A stretch of 64,000 nt of DNA, taken from contig NZ_BAABJY010000003.1 in the NCBI RefSeq assembly GCF_039543545.1, positions 49,030 through 113,029 on the forward strand. Reading direction: 5' to 3'. Of the stretch, positions 17,112-31,632 are shown in pieces (position 1 is the stretch's first letter; each line of letters begins with the position of its first letter). The translations under genes and the position numbers were made by a program. Source of the DNA: Luteimonas vadosa. Lineage in GTDB: Bacteria > Pseudomonadota > Gammaproteobacteria > Xanthomonadales > Xanthomonadaceae. The notes beneath the pieces are model-generated. The model was not told where the DNA came from, did no database searches, and saw only the letters and a program-made list of their open reading frames with translations.

Positions 17112-17762
17112 ATGCTGGGAATCGGTGCCTTCAAGCAGCGGCTGCCTCGCCCGGAGGACGCCTTGCCGGGTCGAGCCACCGAGGTCGAGCTGCGCGATGC
17201 CCACCATGTCCATGGCCGGCCGTTGCGCGGCCAATACCCGGGCTTGCAGCGGGTGCAGTTTGCGATGGGGTGCTTCTGGGGCGCCGAGCGGCTGTTCTGG
17301 TCGCTGCCGGGGGTCGAGACCACGGCCGTCGGCTACGCGGGCGGCTACACCGCCAATCCCACGTACCGGGAAGTCTGCAGCGGCCAGACCGGCCACACCG
17401 AAGCGGTCCTCGTCGTCTTCGACGAGGCACGGATCCCGTTCGATCGGCTGTTGAAGGTTTTCTGGGAAGGACACGACCCGACGCAGGGCATGCGCCAGGG
17501 CAACGACACCGGCACCCAGTACCGCTCGGCCATCCATTGCCACACCCGCGACCAGTACGACGCCGCCCTCGCCAGCCGGGATGCCTACCAGCAACGATTG
17601 CGAGAGGCGAGGCGCGGGGATATCAGCACCGAGATCGTGTTTCCCGCGCCGACCTTCTACTACGCCGAGGACGAGCACCAGCAATACCTCTCCAAGCATC
17701 CGGACGGGTACTGCGGTCTGGGCGGGACCGGCGTCAGCTGTCCGGTCGGGGCGGGCGCCTAG
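17112..17762 (+). CDS. msrA: Peptide-methionine (S)-S-oxide reductase MsrA
   Basis: Reduces methionine-S-sulfoxide in proteins and free form. 216 residues, with the nucleophilic Cys54 in GCFWG and resolving cysteines in the C-terminal YCGLGGTGVSC. The 50-residue N-terminal extension before the catalytic motif is the long form shared with E. coli MsrA. Other family motifs are GYAGGYTANPTY, GHTEAV, HDPTQG and GTQYRSAI. ATG 17112 is preceded by GGGAAACGG at usable spacing. It follows the cyclase on the same strand at 89 bp, and its repair role fits with the peroxide-defence genes that follow. Confidence 0.96.
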   Translation: MLGIGAFKQRLPRPEDALPGRATEVELRDAHHVHGRPLRGQYPGLQRVQFAMGCFWGAERLFWSLPGVETTAVGYAGGYTANPTYREVCSGQTGHTEAVLVVFDEARIPFDRLLKVFWEGHDPTQGMRQGNDTGTQYRSAIHCHTRDQYDAALASRDAYQQRLREARRGDISTEIVFPAPTFYYAEDEHQQYLSKHPDGYCGLGGTGVSCPVGAGA

Positions 17763-17825
17763 GACCGTCAGCGCCGACGGGACCGTCGAGCCGTCGCGGC
17801 CGCGTGGCGATTCGCATCGCCGGGC

Positions 17826-18470
17826 CTACAACGGCGTGATCGCGCAGACGTAGACCACTTCGCAGGCGCCGCTCCCCTCATCGTCGCGGGACAGCGAACT
17901 GCGCCAACGCCAGCCGTCCGGCGCGGCGGCCTCCACCAGCCAGCCATCGATGCGGACTCGGTCGCCTTCGCGCAGGCGGCTCAACGCCCGCGCGGTGGCG
18001 TCATCGGACGGAATCATGTGCATGTTCGCGCTGCTGCCGGCGATCTCGGCAGGCGGCAACGGCGGGGTCCCCTCCCAGCGGTAGCGATACCAGCGTGCGG
18101 CCTGCGAGACGTGCAGGCGCGACAGCACCGCAGGATCGCCCATCCGCTGCCATCCCAGCGCCAGGTCCGTCGGCGAGAGCCGGGCTTCGCGGTCGAAGCG
18201 GTAGTCCCGGCGTGCCAGCACCCGTGCCTCGATGCTCATTCCCGCCAGCGGCTGCAGGGTGGCTGCCTGGAGTTGGAACGCAGGCAGCGACGACGGTGGC
18301 GCGCTCTGCAGCGGCACCGCGCCCACGGCGACGCGCGGCGGTAGCGGGCAGTGCACCTGGCCGGGCGTGGCCGCGCGAGCCATCGCAGGCACGCGTGGCG
18401 AAGCTGGCGAGAACCACCAGCCGACCGCCGCGATCAGGACGGCAAGCGTCAGCCAGCCGCGCAGGCGCAC
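17826..18470 (-). CDS. Conserved membrane-anchored protein of unknown function
   Basis: 214 residues from GTG. One N-terminal hydrophobic segment (5-22) looks like a signal anchor or signal peptide. The rest is predicted extracytoplasmic. Its most distinctive stretches look conserved rather than random: DYRFDREARLSPTDLALGW, RWYRYRWEG, SSANMHMIPSD, VRIDGWLVEA and the tail ACEVVYVCAITPL. I recognise no domain; similar proteins occur in other bacteria as uncharacterised. It lies 55 bp downstream of katG on the same strand, so read-through from the OxyR-controlled katG promoter is possible. Between them is a short GC hairpin (18491-18506) without a T-tract. Confidence 0.75.
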   Translation of the reverse strand: MRLRGWLTLAVLIAAVGWWFSPASPRVPAMARAATPGQVHCPLPPRVAVGAVPLQSAPPSSLPAFQLQAATLQPLAGMSIEARVLARRDYRFDREARLSPTDLALGWQRMGDPAVLSRLHVSQAARWYRYRWEGTPPLPPAEIAGSSANMHMIPSDDATARALSRLREGDRVRIDGWLVEAAAPDGWRWRSSLSRDDEGSGACEVVYVCAITPL

Positions 18471-18525
18471 CTTGCCTGCCCGATGGCGGCGGGCGGCAAG
18501 CCGCCCGAGCGAAGCGTCCCGCGCA

Positions 18526-20778
<2,253 letters not shown>

Positions 20779-20843
20779 GGTGGTTCCTCCTGGGCGTGGG
20801 TCGGCGTCCACCCGAGCATGACGCAGCCATGGCAATAGAAGAA

Positions 20844-20880
20844 ATCGTTTATGTAGATGAAATCGATAGGTTGCCGCTAT
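20844..20880. promoter_or_regulatory. OxyR operator upstream of katG
   Basis: The OxyR consensus is four tetranucleotides ATAG, CTAT, ATAG, CTAT separated by seven bases. ATAG at 20866-20869 and CTAT at 20877-20880 match exactly with a seven-base gap. Going left with the same spacing are AGAT (20855-20858, half match) and ATCG (20844-20847, three of four). The site ends 66 bases before the katG start codon, right for activation of a minus-strand promoter. I could not identify a convincing -35/-10 pair. Confidence 0.75.
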
Positions 20881-20924
20881 CGAATGAGGCCGTGCCTACG
20901 CCCGGGTCCCAGCGCGGCCTGTCG

Positions 20925-21896
20925 TCAGGCTGCCCGAGGCGGCGCGGTGGGACGGCGCGTCCGGGGCTGGCGCGACGACCGGGGCCCGCCGGGCGTCGGC
21001 TCGAACAGTTCCGCAGGCAGGTCCCGGAAGATCCCGGCGAGCTGCAGGAGGAAGCCGTGCATGGCGGAACTCCTGCGCCAGGCCATGGCGATGGTGCGGC
21101 TGGGCTGCGAATCGTGGAAGGACAGCAAGCGGATGTCGGGCGAGCACGCGACCGGAGGCTTGACCGCGAGCGTGGGCAAGAGCGTCACGCCCACCTGGGC
21201 GGCGACCATCTGCCGCAGCGTCTCCAGGCTGGTGGCCCGGAACTCGCCCTGCTCGCCGGCTCCCGCGAGCTGGCAGACATCCAGCGCCTGGTCGCGCAGG
21301 CAATGGCCGTCCTCCAGCAGGAGCAGTTTGTGCTGCGACAACTCGTTAAGTGCCAGCGTGTCGCGGCCTGCGAGCGGGTGGCCTTCGGGCACGGCGAGCA
21401 GGAACGGTTCCTCGAACAGGACCTCCACGTGCAGCTGGTCGGCGTGCAGCGGCAGCGCGAGCAGTGCGGCATCGAGCTTGCCTTCTCGCAGCCGGGACAG
21501 AATGACGTCGCTTTTCTCCTCCACCAGCAGCAGTTCCAGGCGGGGAAAGCGCCGGCGGATCCGCGGCACGACGTGCGGCAGCAGGTAGGGGCCCAGGGTC
21601 GGGAACAGCCCGAGGCGCACCGTCCCCGCTTCCGGGTCCTGGCTGCGCCGGGCCGCCTCGCCCAACTGCTCGACGTCATCGACGATGCGGCGCGCGCGCT
21701 CGGCGATTTCGCGTCCGGCGGGGGTGAGCATCACCTTCCGCGGGGCGCGCTCCACCAGCGGGACGCCCAGTTCTTCCTCGAGCTTGCGGATCTGCGTCGA
21801 CAGGGTGGGCTGGCTGACGAAACAGGCCGCGGCCGCCCGACCGAAATGTTTCGCTTCGGCGAGGGCGACGAGGTAGCGAAGGTCGCGCAAGTTCAT
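20925..21896 (-). CDS. oxyR: Hydrogen peroxide sensor and transcription activator OxyR
   Basis: LysR-family regulator that senses peroxide by disulfide formation. 323 residues: winged helix-turn-helix at 1-60 (RYLVALAEAKHFGRAAAAC, then SQPTLSTQIRKLEEELG), linker helix, and a periplasmic-binding-type regulatory domain. Cys199 in GHCLRDQ and Cys208 in DVCQL have the same numbers as the redox pair of E. coli OxyR, so the mechanism should be the same. The C-terminal 25 residues are a low-complexity Arg/Pro tail. It lies divergent to ahpC and upstream of katG; an OxyR site sits only four bases before its start codon, which implies autoregulation. Confidence 0.96.
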   Translation of the reverse strand: MNLRDLRYLVALAEAKHFGRAAAACFVSQPTLSTQIRKLEEELGVPLVERAPRKVMLTPAGREIAERARRIVDDVEQLGEAARRSQDPEAGTVRLGLFPTLGPYLLPHVVPRIRRRFPRLELLLVEEKSDVILSRLREGKLDAALLALPLHADQLHVEVLFEEPFLLAVPEGHPLAGRDTLALNELSQHKLLLLEDGHCLRDQALDVCQLAGAGEQGEFRATSLETLRQMVAAQVGVTLLPTLAVKPPVACSPDIRLLSFHDSQPSRTIAMAWRRSSAMHGFLLQLAGIFRDLPAELFEPTPGGPRSSRQPRTRRPTAPPRAA

Positions 21897-21900
21897 GGCG

Positions 21901-21937
21901 ATAGGTTAACGCTATCGCTTCGATAGGCGCCATGGGC
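21901..21937. promoter_or_regulatory. OxyR operator between oxyR and ahpC
   Basis: ATAG (21901-21904), CTAT (21912-21915) and ATAG (21923-21926) are exact, each separated by seven bases; the fourth element (21934-21937) reads GGGC and does not match. The site begins four bases upstream of the oxyR start codon and directly abuts the -35 box of the ahpC promoter. This is the classical position for repressing oxyR and activating the divergent gene. Confidence 0.85.
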
Positions 21938-21966
21938 TTGATCTATTCTTGCTGCACCGCAATAAT
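21938..21966 (+). promoter_or_regulatory. Predicted sigma-70 promoter of ahpC
   Basis: TTGATC (-35, 21938-21943), 17-base spacer, AATAAT (-10, 21961-21966; five of six bases of consensus). The -35 touches the OxyR operator, fitting activation by contact with RNA polymerase. Transcription would start about 90 bases before the ahpC ATG. Confidence 0.7.
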
Positions 21967-22063
21967 TACCGCGTTGCAGCAATGCGGTCTGTCGCTATCT
22001 TCGTCGATCTCCCGCGTGTCGCTGCCAATTCCACCCTTTATCACCAAATGCCAGGAGGCAACC

Positions 22064-22603
22064 ATGCTCAGCGTCGGAGACAAGCTCCCCCCGTTCAAGC
22101 TCAAGGCCACGGTGTCCACGGACCTGAACAAGGCATTCGCGGACATCGACAACGATACCTACAAGGGCAAGTGGCTGGTGCTCTTCTTCTATCCGAAGGA
22201 TTTCACCTTCGTCTGCCCGACCGAGATCGCCGGGTTCGCGGCGCACAACCAAGCGTTCCTGGACCGCGATGCCCAGCTGCTGACCGGATCGACCGACAGC
22301 GAGTTCGTGCACCACGCCTGGCGCACCCACCACCGCGACCTGGCCGAACTGCCGTTCCCGATGCTGGCCGACATCAAGCGCGAGTTCACCTCGGCGCTCG
22401 GCATCCTGGACAAGGAAGAGGGCGTCGCCCAGCGCGCGACCTTCATCGTCGATCCCGACGGCATCATCCGCTTCGTCTACGTGACCGACCTGTCGGTGGG
22501 CCGCAGCCCCGAGGAAGTGCTGCGCGTGCTCGACGCGCTGCAGACCGACGAGCTTTGCCCGTGCAACTGGAAGCAGGGCGACGATGTGCTCAAGGTGGCC
22601 TGA
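22064..22603 (+). CDS. ahpC: Peroxiredoxin AhpC
   Basis: Typical 2-Cys-type peroxiredoxin reducing organic and hydrogen peroxides. 179 residues from ATG 22064, which has AGGAGG six bases upstream; the open frame before it is ignored. Peroxidatic Cys51 lies in FVCPTEIAGF. The C-terminus ELCPCNW supplies resolving Cys165 and an additional Cys167. The protein is slightly shorter than enterobacterial AhpC (187) and has no AhpF partner here; the adjacent ahpD suggests AhpD-type reduction. OxyR operator and promoter lie upstream. Confidence 0.96.
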   Translation: MLSVGDKLPPFKLKATVSTDLNKAFADIDNDTYKGKWLVLFFYPKDFTFVCPTEIAGFAAHNQAFLDRDAQLLTGSTDSEFVHHAWRTHHRDLAELPFPMLADIKREFTSALGILDKEEGVAQRATFIVDPDGIIRFVYVTDLSVGRSPEEVLRVLDALQTDELCPCNWKQGDDVLKVA

Positions 22604-22667
22604 CCGGCACCGACCTTCCGCGCGGCAGCCGTTCCCCGGCGCTCCCTCCCCGTGGTCGCGCGGGCGC

Positions 22668-22697
22668 AAAGGCGGCTTCGGCCGCCTTTGTCTTTTT
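22668..22697 (+). terminator. UUCG-loop terminator or attenuator between ahpC and ahpD
   Basis: A 9-bp perfect stem AAAGGCGGC/GCCGCCTTT (22668-22676 with 22681-22689), closed by an extra-stable TTCG loop, is followed by GTCTTTTT. It sits inside the ahpC-ahpD interval and can end part of the transcripts after ahpC, lowering ahpD expression relative to ahpC. Confidence 0.8.
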
Positions 22698-22737
22698 CCA
22701 GTCCTGGACCACTGCGTCCCACCGCAAGGAAACCGCG

Positions 22738-23277
22738 ATGACATTGACCGAACTGCGCAACTCCCTGCCCGATTACGCCAAGGACCTCAAGCTCAACCTC
22801 GACAGCGTGCTGTCGACCGGCGGCTCGCCGGGGCTGGACGGCAAGCAGATCCGTGCCGTCGGCATCGCGTCGGCCATCGCGTCGCGCCATGCGCCGCTGG
22901 TTGCCGCCATCGAGGCATTCGCGGCCGATGAACTGACCGAAGAGCAGATCGCCGGCGCCCGGGCCGCCGCGGCGATCATGGCGATGAACAACGTGTACTA
23001 CCGGGCCACGCACCTGATCGGGAACGACGAGTACGGGCAATTGCGCACCGGCCTGAGGATGAACGTCATGGCCAACCCCGGCCTGGACAAGGCCGGTTTC
23101 GAACTGGCATCGCTGGCGGTCTCGGCGATCAACGGCTGCGGCGCCTGCATGGCCTCGCACGAGAAGATCCTGCGCCAGCACGGCGTCGGCGCGCAGGGCG
23201 TGCAGAGCGCGCTGAAGATCGCCGCGGTCGTGCACGCGGTCGCGGTGACGCTGGAGCAGTCGCCGGCGGTGGCCTGA
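22738..23277 (+). CDS. ahpD: Alkylhydroperoxidase AhpD
   Basis: 179-residue member of the AhpD/CMD family. The catalytic motif is CGACMASHE, with Cys134, Cys137 and His141 in the order known for M. tuberculosis AhpD, where the protein regenerates AhpC using lipoyl-linked electrons. Helical throughout, no signal peptide. The ATG lies after AAGGA at good spacing. It follows ahpC after a 134-bp interval that contains a strong hairpin, so it may be read both with ahpC and at reduced level. The gene pair replaces the AhpF reductase of enterobacteria. Confidence 0.95.
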   Translation: MTLTELRNSLPDYAKDLKLNLDSVLSTGGSPGLDGKQIRAVGIASAIASRHAPLVAAIEAFAADELTEEQIAGARAAAAIMAMNNVYYRATHLIGNDEYGQLRTGLRMNVMANPGLDKAGFELASLAVSAINGCGACMASHEKILRQHGVGAQGVQSALKIAAVVHAVAVTLEQSPAVA

Positions 23278-23472
23278 AGGACTTGCCGATCGCCGCGGGA
23301 GCCGGTGGACGCGTCGATGGCGGGAGTCGATTCCGTGGAAATGCAGCGAACCCACGCGACGCGCATTGACCGCAGGCCGGCAGCGCGCTGGAAATGCAAG
23401 CGGGGACCGGGTTTCGGACTTCGATCCGCGGCGCCGTGCACCTCCCCCTGCGCGGTGTCGCGGACGCTCCGC

Positions 23473-27918
<4,446 letters not shown>

Positions 27919-28077
27919 CCGCCCATTATCCCGCCGCCCGGAGGCCGGGTGAGACGCGGGGCCGTGGAGCCCCAGCTGCAGTTGGCCTGGCATGGCGCGA
28001 GCGTGCGCTTGCCGGGTCTCAGCGCGCGCGACGCACGCCGGCCTGCTTCCACCCGCGATGGCGCTGGCCCAACGGTT

Positions 28078-28953
28078 CTACGGCGCGGCGCCCGCCGGGC
28101 CTCCTGGCGCGGCACCGACGAAGCGCAGGACCGCCGCGACCACGCCCGGGGCGCGGGCCGGTTCGTAGAAGCCGGCGATCGGGGCGAAGTGCCCGGCATC
28201 GGGCAACAGGAGCAAGGTCGATTCGCCGCCCTTGGCGCGAAGCTTGCGGTCGAGGTCGATGCTGTCGCGGGCTTCGACGATGCGGTCCTTGCCGCCGTGG
28301 ACCAGCAGGAACGGCGGTTCGTCGCCATCGACGTAGTTCACCGCCTGCGCCTTGGGCCATTGCCGGGGTGGGCCGAAGATGGGTGCGTACTCGGTCCCGA
28401 CGTTGAAGTCGTAGGGGCCCGCGAGTCCGATCACCCCGGCGATGTCGCCGATCGCCACGCCGGCGCGCCGGAGGTAGCTCTTGTCGGTGCCGAGCAACCC
28501 CGCGATCTGCGCACCCGCCGAATGGCCGGCGATGAAGAGGCGCCCGGGATCGCCGCCATGCCCCGCGGCGTTCCGCTTCGCCCAGGCGACCGCGGCGGCG
28601 GCGTCGTCCATGAACGCGGGGAAGCCCGCGCGCGGGAAGGTCCTGTAGTCGGCGACGATCGCCAGCACGCCGTGTTCGGCCAGCCGGCTGCCGACGAAGC
28701 GGTACTGGTCGCGGCTGCCGCGTTTCCACGATCCGCCGTAGAAGAACACCACGACCGGGGCCGCCGTCGATGCGTCGCGCGGGCGGTAGACGTCCAGCGA
28801 CAGGCCCGTGTCTTCGGCGTAGACCACGCGGGCCGTGGGCGGCAGCGTGCCGCGGTTGGCGACGCCGAAGATGACCCGCTCGCAGCCGGCGGTGAGCAGC
28901 GCGGCGGTTGCCACCAGCAGGGCGGTAAGGGTGCGGTTGGAGGTTTGTTTCAT
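28078..28953 (-). CDS. Alpha/beta-hydrolase lipoprotein, carboxylesterase-like
   Basis: Predicted lipoprotein serine esterase. 291 residues; signal peptide with lipobox LLTAGC (Cys24). The hydrolase fold has an HGGxW-like oxyanion motif in the form FYGGSWKRG, the nucleophile elbow GHSAGAQIAG, the acid in HGGKDRIV and the base in DAGHFAP. The closest groups are BD-FAE and hormone-sensitive-lipase-like esterases; substrate unknown. Between it and lhr downstream lie about 160 bp without a gene. It is divergent from prmC. Confidence 0.86.
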   Translation of the reverse strand: MKQTSNRTLTALLVATAALLTAGCERVIFGVANRGTLPPTARVVYAEDTGLSLDVYRPRDASTAAPVVVFFYGGSWKRGSRDQYRFVGSRLAEHGVLAIVADYRTFPRAGFPAFMDDAAAAVAWAKRNAAGHGGDPGRLFIAGHSAGAQIAGLLGTDKSYLRRAGVAIGDIAGVIGLAGPYDFNVGTEYAPIFGPPRQWPKAQAVNYVDGDEPPFLLVHGGKDRIVEARDSIDLDRKLRAKGGESTLLLLPDAGHFAPIAGFYEPARAPGVVAAVLRFVGAAPGGPAGAAP

Positions 28954-29014
28954 TGCGTCAGCGTGGGTGGTCGAGGGTGAGCGTCGCGTGGCGGCAGGCA
29001 GTTAGCATGCGCGC

Positions 29015-29860
29015 ATGGATACGAACGATCCGCCGCGGGTGGATGCATTGCTGCGCGCGGCGCGGCTCCGCGTCGACGGCGTCGACGCCGAACTGTTGCT
29101 GGCCCACGCGCTGGGCAAGCCGCGCGGGTGGTTGTACGCCCATGGTGACGACGGCGTCGGCGCGGAAGCCGCGGAACGCTTCGCAGGGCTGCTGGCGCGC
29201 CGCCAGGCCGGGGAGCCGGTCGCCTACCTGACGGGGCGGCGCGGATTCTGGAGCCTCGACCTGGAAGTCACCGCCGACACGCTGATCCCGCGCGCCGAGA
29301 CCGAAGGGCTGGTCGAGGCCGCATTGCAGCGCATTCCCGCCGACGGCCACGCGCGGGTCGCCGACCTCGGCACCGGGAGTGGCGCGATCGCGCTGGCCAT
29401 CGCGCGCGACCGCCCGCGCGCCCGCGTCGTCGCGACCGACGCAAGCGACGCGGCACTGGCCGTGGCGCGCCGGAACGCCACCGCCCACGGCATCGCCAAC
29501 GTCGAGTTCCGCCAGGGCGACTGGTGGGCACCGCTGGCAGGCGAGGTCTTCGACCTGGTCGCCAGCAATCCGCCTTACATCGCCAGCGACGATGCGCATC
29601 TTTCGCAAGGCGACCTGCGCTTCGAGCCAGCATCCGCGCTCGCGTCGGGCGACGACGGCCTGGACGCCCTCCGCGCGATCGCCGCCGCCGCGCCCGCACA
29701 CCTGGCCGCCGGCGGCTGGCTGCTGCTCGAGCATGGCTGGGAGCAGGGCGCATCGGTGCGCGCGTTGCTGGCCGCGGCAGGTTTGACCGAGGTCGAGACC
29801 CTGCAGGACCTGGAGGCGCGCGACCGCGTCACGCTGGGGCGCAGGGCGGCGGAAGGCTAG
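29015..29860 (+). CDS. prmC: Peptide chain release factor N5-glutamine methyltransferase PrmC
   Basis: Methylates the Gln of the GGQ motif in release factors RF1 and RF2; prfA (RF1) is encoded at 53.3 kb. 281 residues. An N-terminal helical domain (1-75) carries LLAHALGKPRGWLYAH and RRQAGEPVAYLTG. The Rossmann domain has DLGTGSGAIALA for SAM, and the catalytic motif NPPYI at about 188-192, diagnostic for this family. ATG 29015 gives the normal length (E. coli 277). It probably runs into the peptidase gene 32 bp downstream. Confidence 0.96.
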   Translation: MDTNDPPRVDALLRAARLRVDGVDAELLLAHALGKPRGWLYAHGDDGVGAEAAERFAGLLARRQAGEPVAYLTGRRGFWSLDLEVTADTLIPRAETEGLVEAALQRIPADGHARVADLGTGSGAIALAIARDRPRARVVATDASDAALAVARRNATAHGIANVEFRQGDWWAPLAGEVFDLVASNPPYIASDDAHLSQGDLRFEPASALASGDDGLDALRAIAAAAPAHLAAGGWLLLEHGWEQGASVRALLAAAGLTEVETLQDLEARDRVTLGRRAAEG

Positions 29861-29892
29861 ACTGCAAGCTTCTGTTTGCCGCGAGGCCCGCG

Positions 29893-30834
29893 ATGCGCAC
29901 CCTGTACCCCGAGATCGATCCCTATGACACCGGTTCGCTGGAGGTGGACGCGACGCACACCCTGTACTACGAGCAATGCGGCAATCCAGAAGGCAAGCCG
30001 GTGGTGCTGCTGCACGGCGGTCCGGGCGGCGGCTGCAGCGCCAAGATGCGGCGCTTCCACGACCCGGAGAAGTACCGCATCGTGCTGTTCGACCAGCGCG
30101 GCGCGGGCCGCTCGACCCCGCACGCCAGCCTGGAGGACAACACCACCTGGCACCTGGTCGACGACATCGAGAAGCTGCGCCACCACGTGGACATCGAGGC
30201 GTGGCAGGTGTTCGGCGGCTCCTGGGGTTCGACGCTGGCCTTGGCCTACGCCGAGACGCACCCGGGCAAGGTGACCGAACTGGTGCTGCGCGGCATCTTC
30301 ATGTTGCGCCGCTGGGAACTGGAGTGGTTCTACCAGGAGGGCGCATCGAGGCTGTTCCCGGACGCCTGGCAGCACTACGTCAAGGCGATCCCGCCGGTCG
30401 AGCGCCACGACCTGATCTCCGCCTTCCATCGCCGGCTGACGTCCGCGGACGAAGCCACGCGCCTCGCCGCCGCGCGCGCCTGGAGCGTCTGGGAGGGCGC
30501 GACCAGCTTCCTGCGCGTGGACGAGGATTTCGTCAGCGGGCACGAGGACGCGAAGTTCGCGCTCGCCTTCGCCCGCATCGAGAACCACTACTTCGTCAAC
30601 GGCGGGTTCTTCGAGACCGAGGACCAGCTGCTGCGCGATGCCGAGCGCATCGCCGACATCCCCGGCGTCATCGTGCACGGACGCTACGACGTGGTCTGCC
30701 CGCTGCAGAATGCCTGGGACCTGCACCAGGCCTGGCCGAAGGCGGAGCTGCGCATCACGCCGACCGCCGGCCATTCGGCGTTCGAGGCGGAGAACGTCAA
30801 CGCGCTGGTCGAGGCGACCGACCGGTTCGCCTGA
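29893..30834 (+). CDS. pip: Prolyl iminopeptidase
   Basis: Cleaves N-terminal proline from peptides; serine peptidase of family S33, alpha/beta hydrolase fold. 313 residues, the standard Xanthomonas length. The start MRTLYPEIDPYDTG is characteristic. HGGPGGGCSAKM forms the oxyanion hole, FDQRGAGRSTPHA follows, the nucleophile is in GGSWGSTLALAYA, the acid in HGRYDVVCP and the base in AGHSAFE. A helical cap domain spans about 145-240. It follows prmC on the same strand and ends in an intergenic region with a repeat element. Confidence 0.96.
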   Translation: MRTLYPEIDPYDTGSLEVDATHTLYYEQCGNPEGKPVVLLHGGPGGGCSAKMRRFHDPEKYRIVLFDQRGAGRSTPHASLEDNTTWHLVDDIEKLRHHVDIEAWQVFGGSWGSTLALAYAETHPGKVTELVLRGIFMLRRWELEWFYQEGASRLFPDAWQHYVKAIPPVERHDLISAFHRRLTSADEATRLAAARAWSVWEGATSFLRVDEDFVSGHEDAKFALAFARIENHYFVNGGFFETEDQLLRDAERIADIPGVIVHGRYDVVCPLQNAWDLHQAWPKAELRITPTAGHSAFEAENVNALVEATDRFA

Positions 30835-30895
30835 GCCGTCTCGCAGCCCCGGTCGCCGCTGCCGGAACGCTCGGTCAACCGACGACGGATTTCGG

Positions 30896-31026
30896 TTCCC
30901 TTTCCCCGCACGCGGGAGAAAGTGGCGCGAAGCGCCGGATGGGGCAGGATTCTGGCGGCAATCTCCGATCAGGCTCCTGCAGACACTTTCCCCTACCCCT
31001 CGCCCGCAAGCGGGAGAGGGGCTTTC
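30896..31026. repeat. REP-like inverted repeat element
   Basis: Two palindromic arms face each other between the convergent pip and Nudix genes. The left arm contains CCCGCACGCGGGAG, then GGCGCGAAGCGCC and GGATGGGG. The right arm, read on the minus strand, gives CCCCTCTCCCGCTTGCGGGC and GGGGTAGGGG. Such CCCGCTTGCGGGAG elements recur across genomes of this family (from memory). It can form one long or two short hairpins and may serve as terminator for both genes. Confidence 0.7.
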
Positions 31027-31053
31027 GCAGGCAGGATCCCGGGCTCCGGTGGA

Positions 31054-31623
31054 TCAGGGAACGACCTTGGTCCCGTCCGGGTCGTGCTCGATCATCCACA
31101 GGCCCGCCCAGAGCTTGAGGTCGAGTTCGTAGCCTTCGGCATGCTTCCGCATCAGCCAGGCCGGCGCCGTGGCACGCGGCACGGCGTGCACGGTGATGTC
31201 CTCGGCGCCCACACCCCCGCCGTCGCCGACCTTCCGCAGGTCCAGCGCACGGGCGAACGCGATGCGCTCGTTGCTCATGCCGGACGAGGTGGGCCCGATC
31301 AGCAGCACGTCGACGCGGCCGGGCTCCCAGCCCGTTTCCTCGATCAGTTCGCGGCGCGCGGCCGACTCCAGGGTGTCCTCGTCGTAGTCGTCGCCTACCA
31401 GCCCGGCGGGCATCTCGATGGTGCGCGCACCCAGCGGCACGCGGTACTGCTCGACGAACAGCACGTGGTCGTCGGGGGTCACCGCGATCACCAGCACGGC
31501 GAGGCCATCCTTGCCGTGGGTACGTTCGCAGGATTCCCACTTGCCGCGCTTGACCAGCCGCAGCCAGTCGCCTTCGTGGAGGACCGTGCATTCGTCCTTG
31601 CAGTCGTCGTTCGCGTCGGCCAT
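31054..31623 (-). CDS. Nudix hydrolase, ADP-ribose pyrophosphatase-like
   Basis: Hydrolyses a nucleoside diphosphate linked to another group, likely ADP-ribose or a nucleotide sugar. 189 residues. The Nudix box begins at GDDYDEDT and ends RELIEETGW: the REUxEExGU part is perfect, but the first Glu of the consensus is replaced by Asp. Upstream, QYRVPLGARTIEMPAGL matches the ADPRase subfamily; LDLKLWAGLWM lies near the end. Four cysteines cluster in the N-terminal 35 residues. Divergence from the neighbouring exonuclease gene does not apply: both are minus strand with only nine bases between them. Confidence 0.87.
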   Translation of the reverse strand: MADANDDCKDECTVLHEGDWLRLVKRGKWESCERTHGKDGLAVLVIAVTPDDHVLFVEQYRVPLGARTIEMPAGLVGDDYDEDTLESAARRELIEETGWEPGRVDVLLIGPTSSGMSNERIAFARALDLRKVGDGGGVGAEDITVHAVPRATAPAWLMRKHAEGYELDLKLWAGLWMIEHDPDGTKVVP

Positions 31624-31632
31624 GGGTGGATG

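Noticed and set aside
18491..18506. Terminator between katG and the next gene
   Set aside because: GGGCGGC/GCCGCCC pairs over only a two-base gap and no T-tract follows, so I do not call it.
20806..20843. Sigma-70 promoter of katG
   Set aside because: A TTGCCA hexamer exists on the minus strand, but the -10 position at 17 bases reads GGTGGA, too poor to call.
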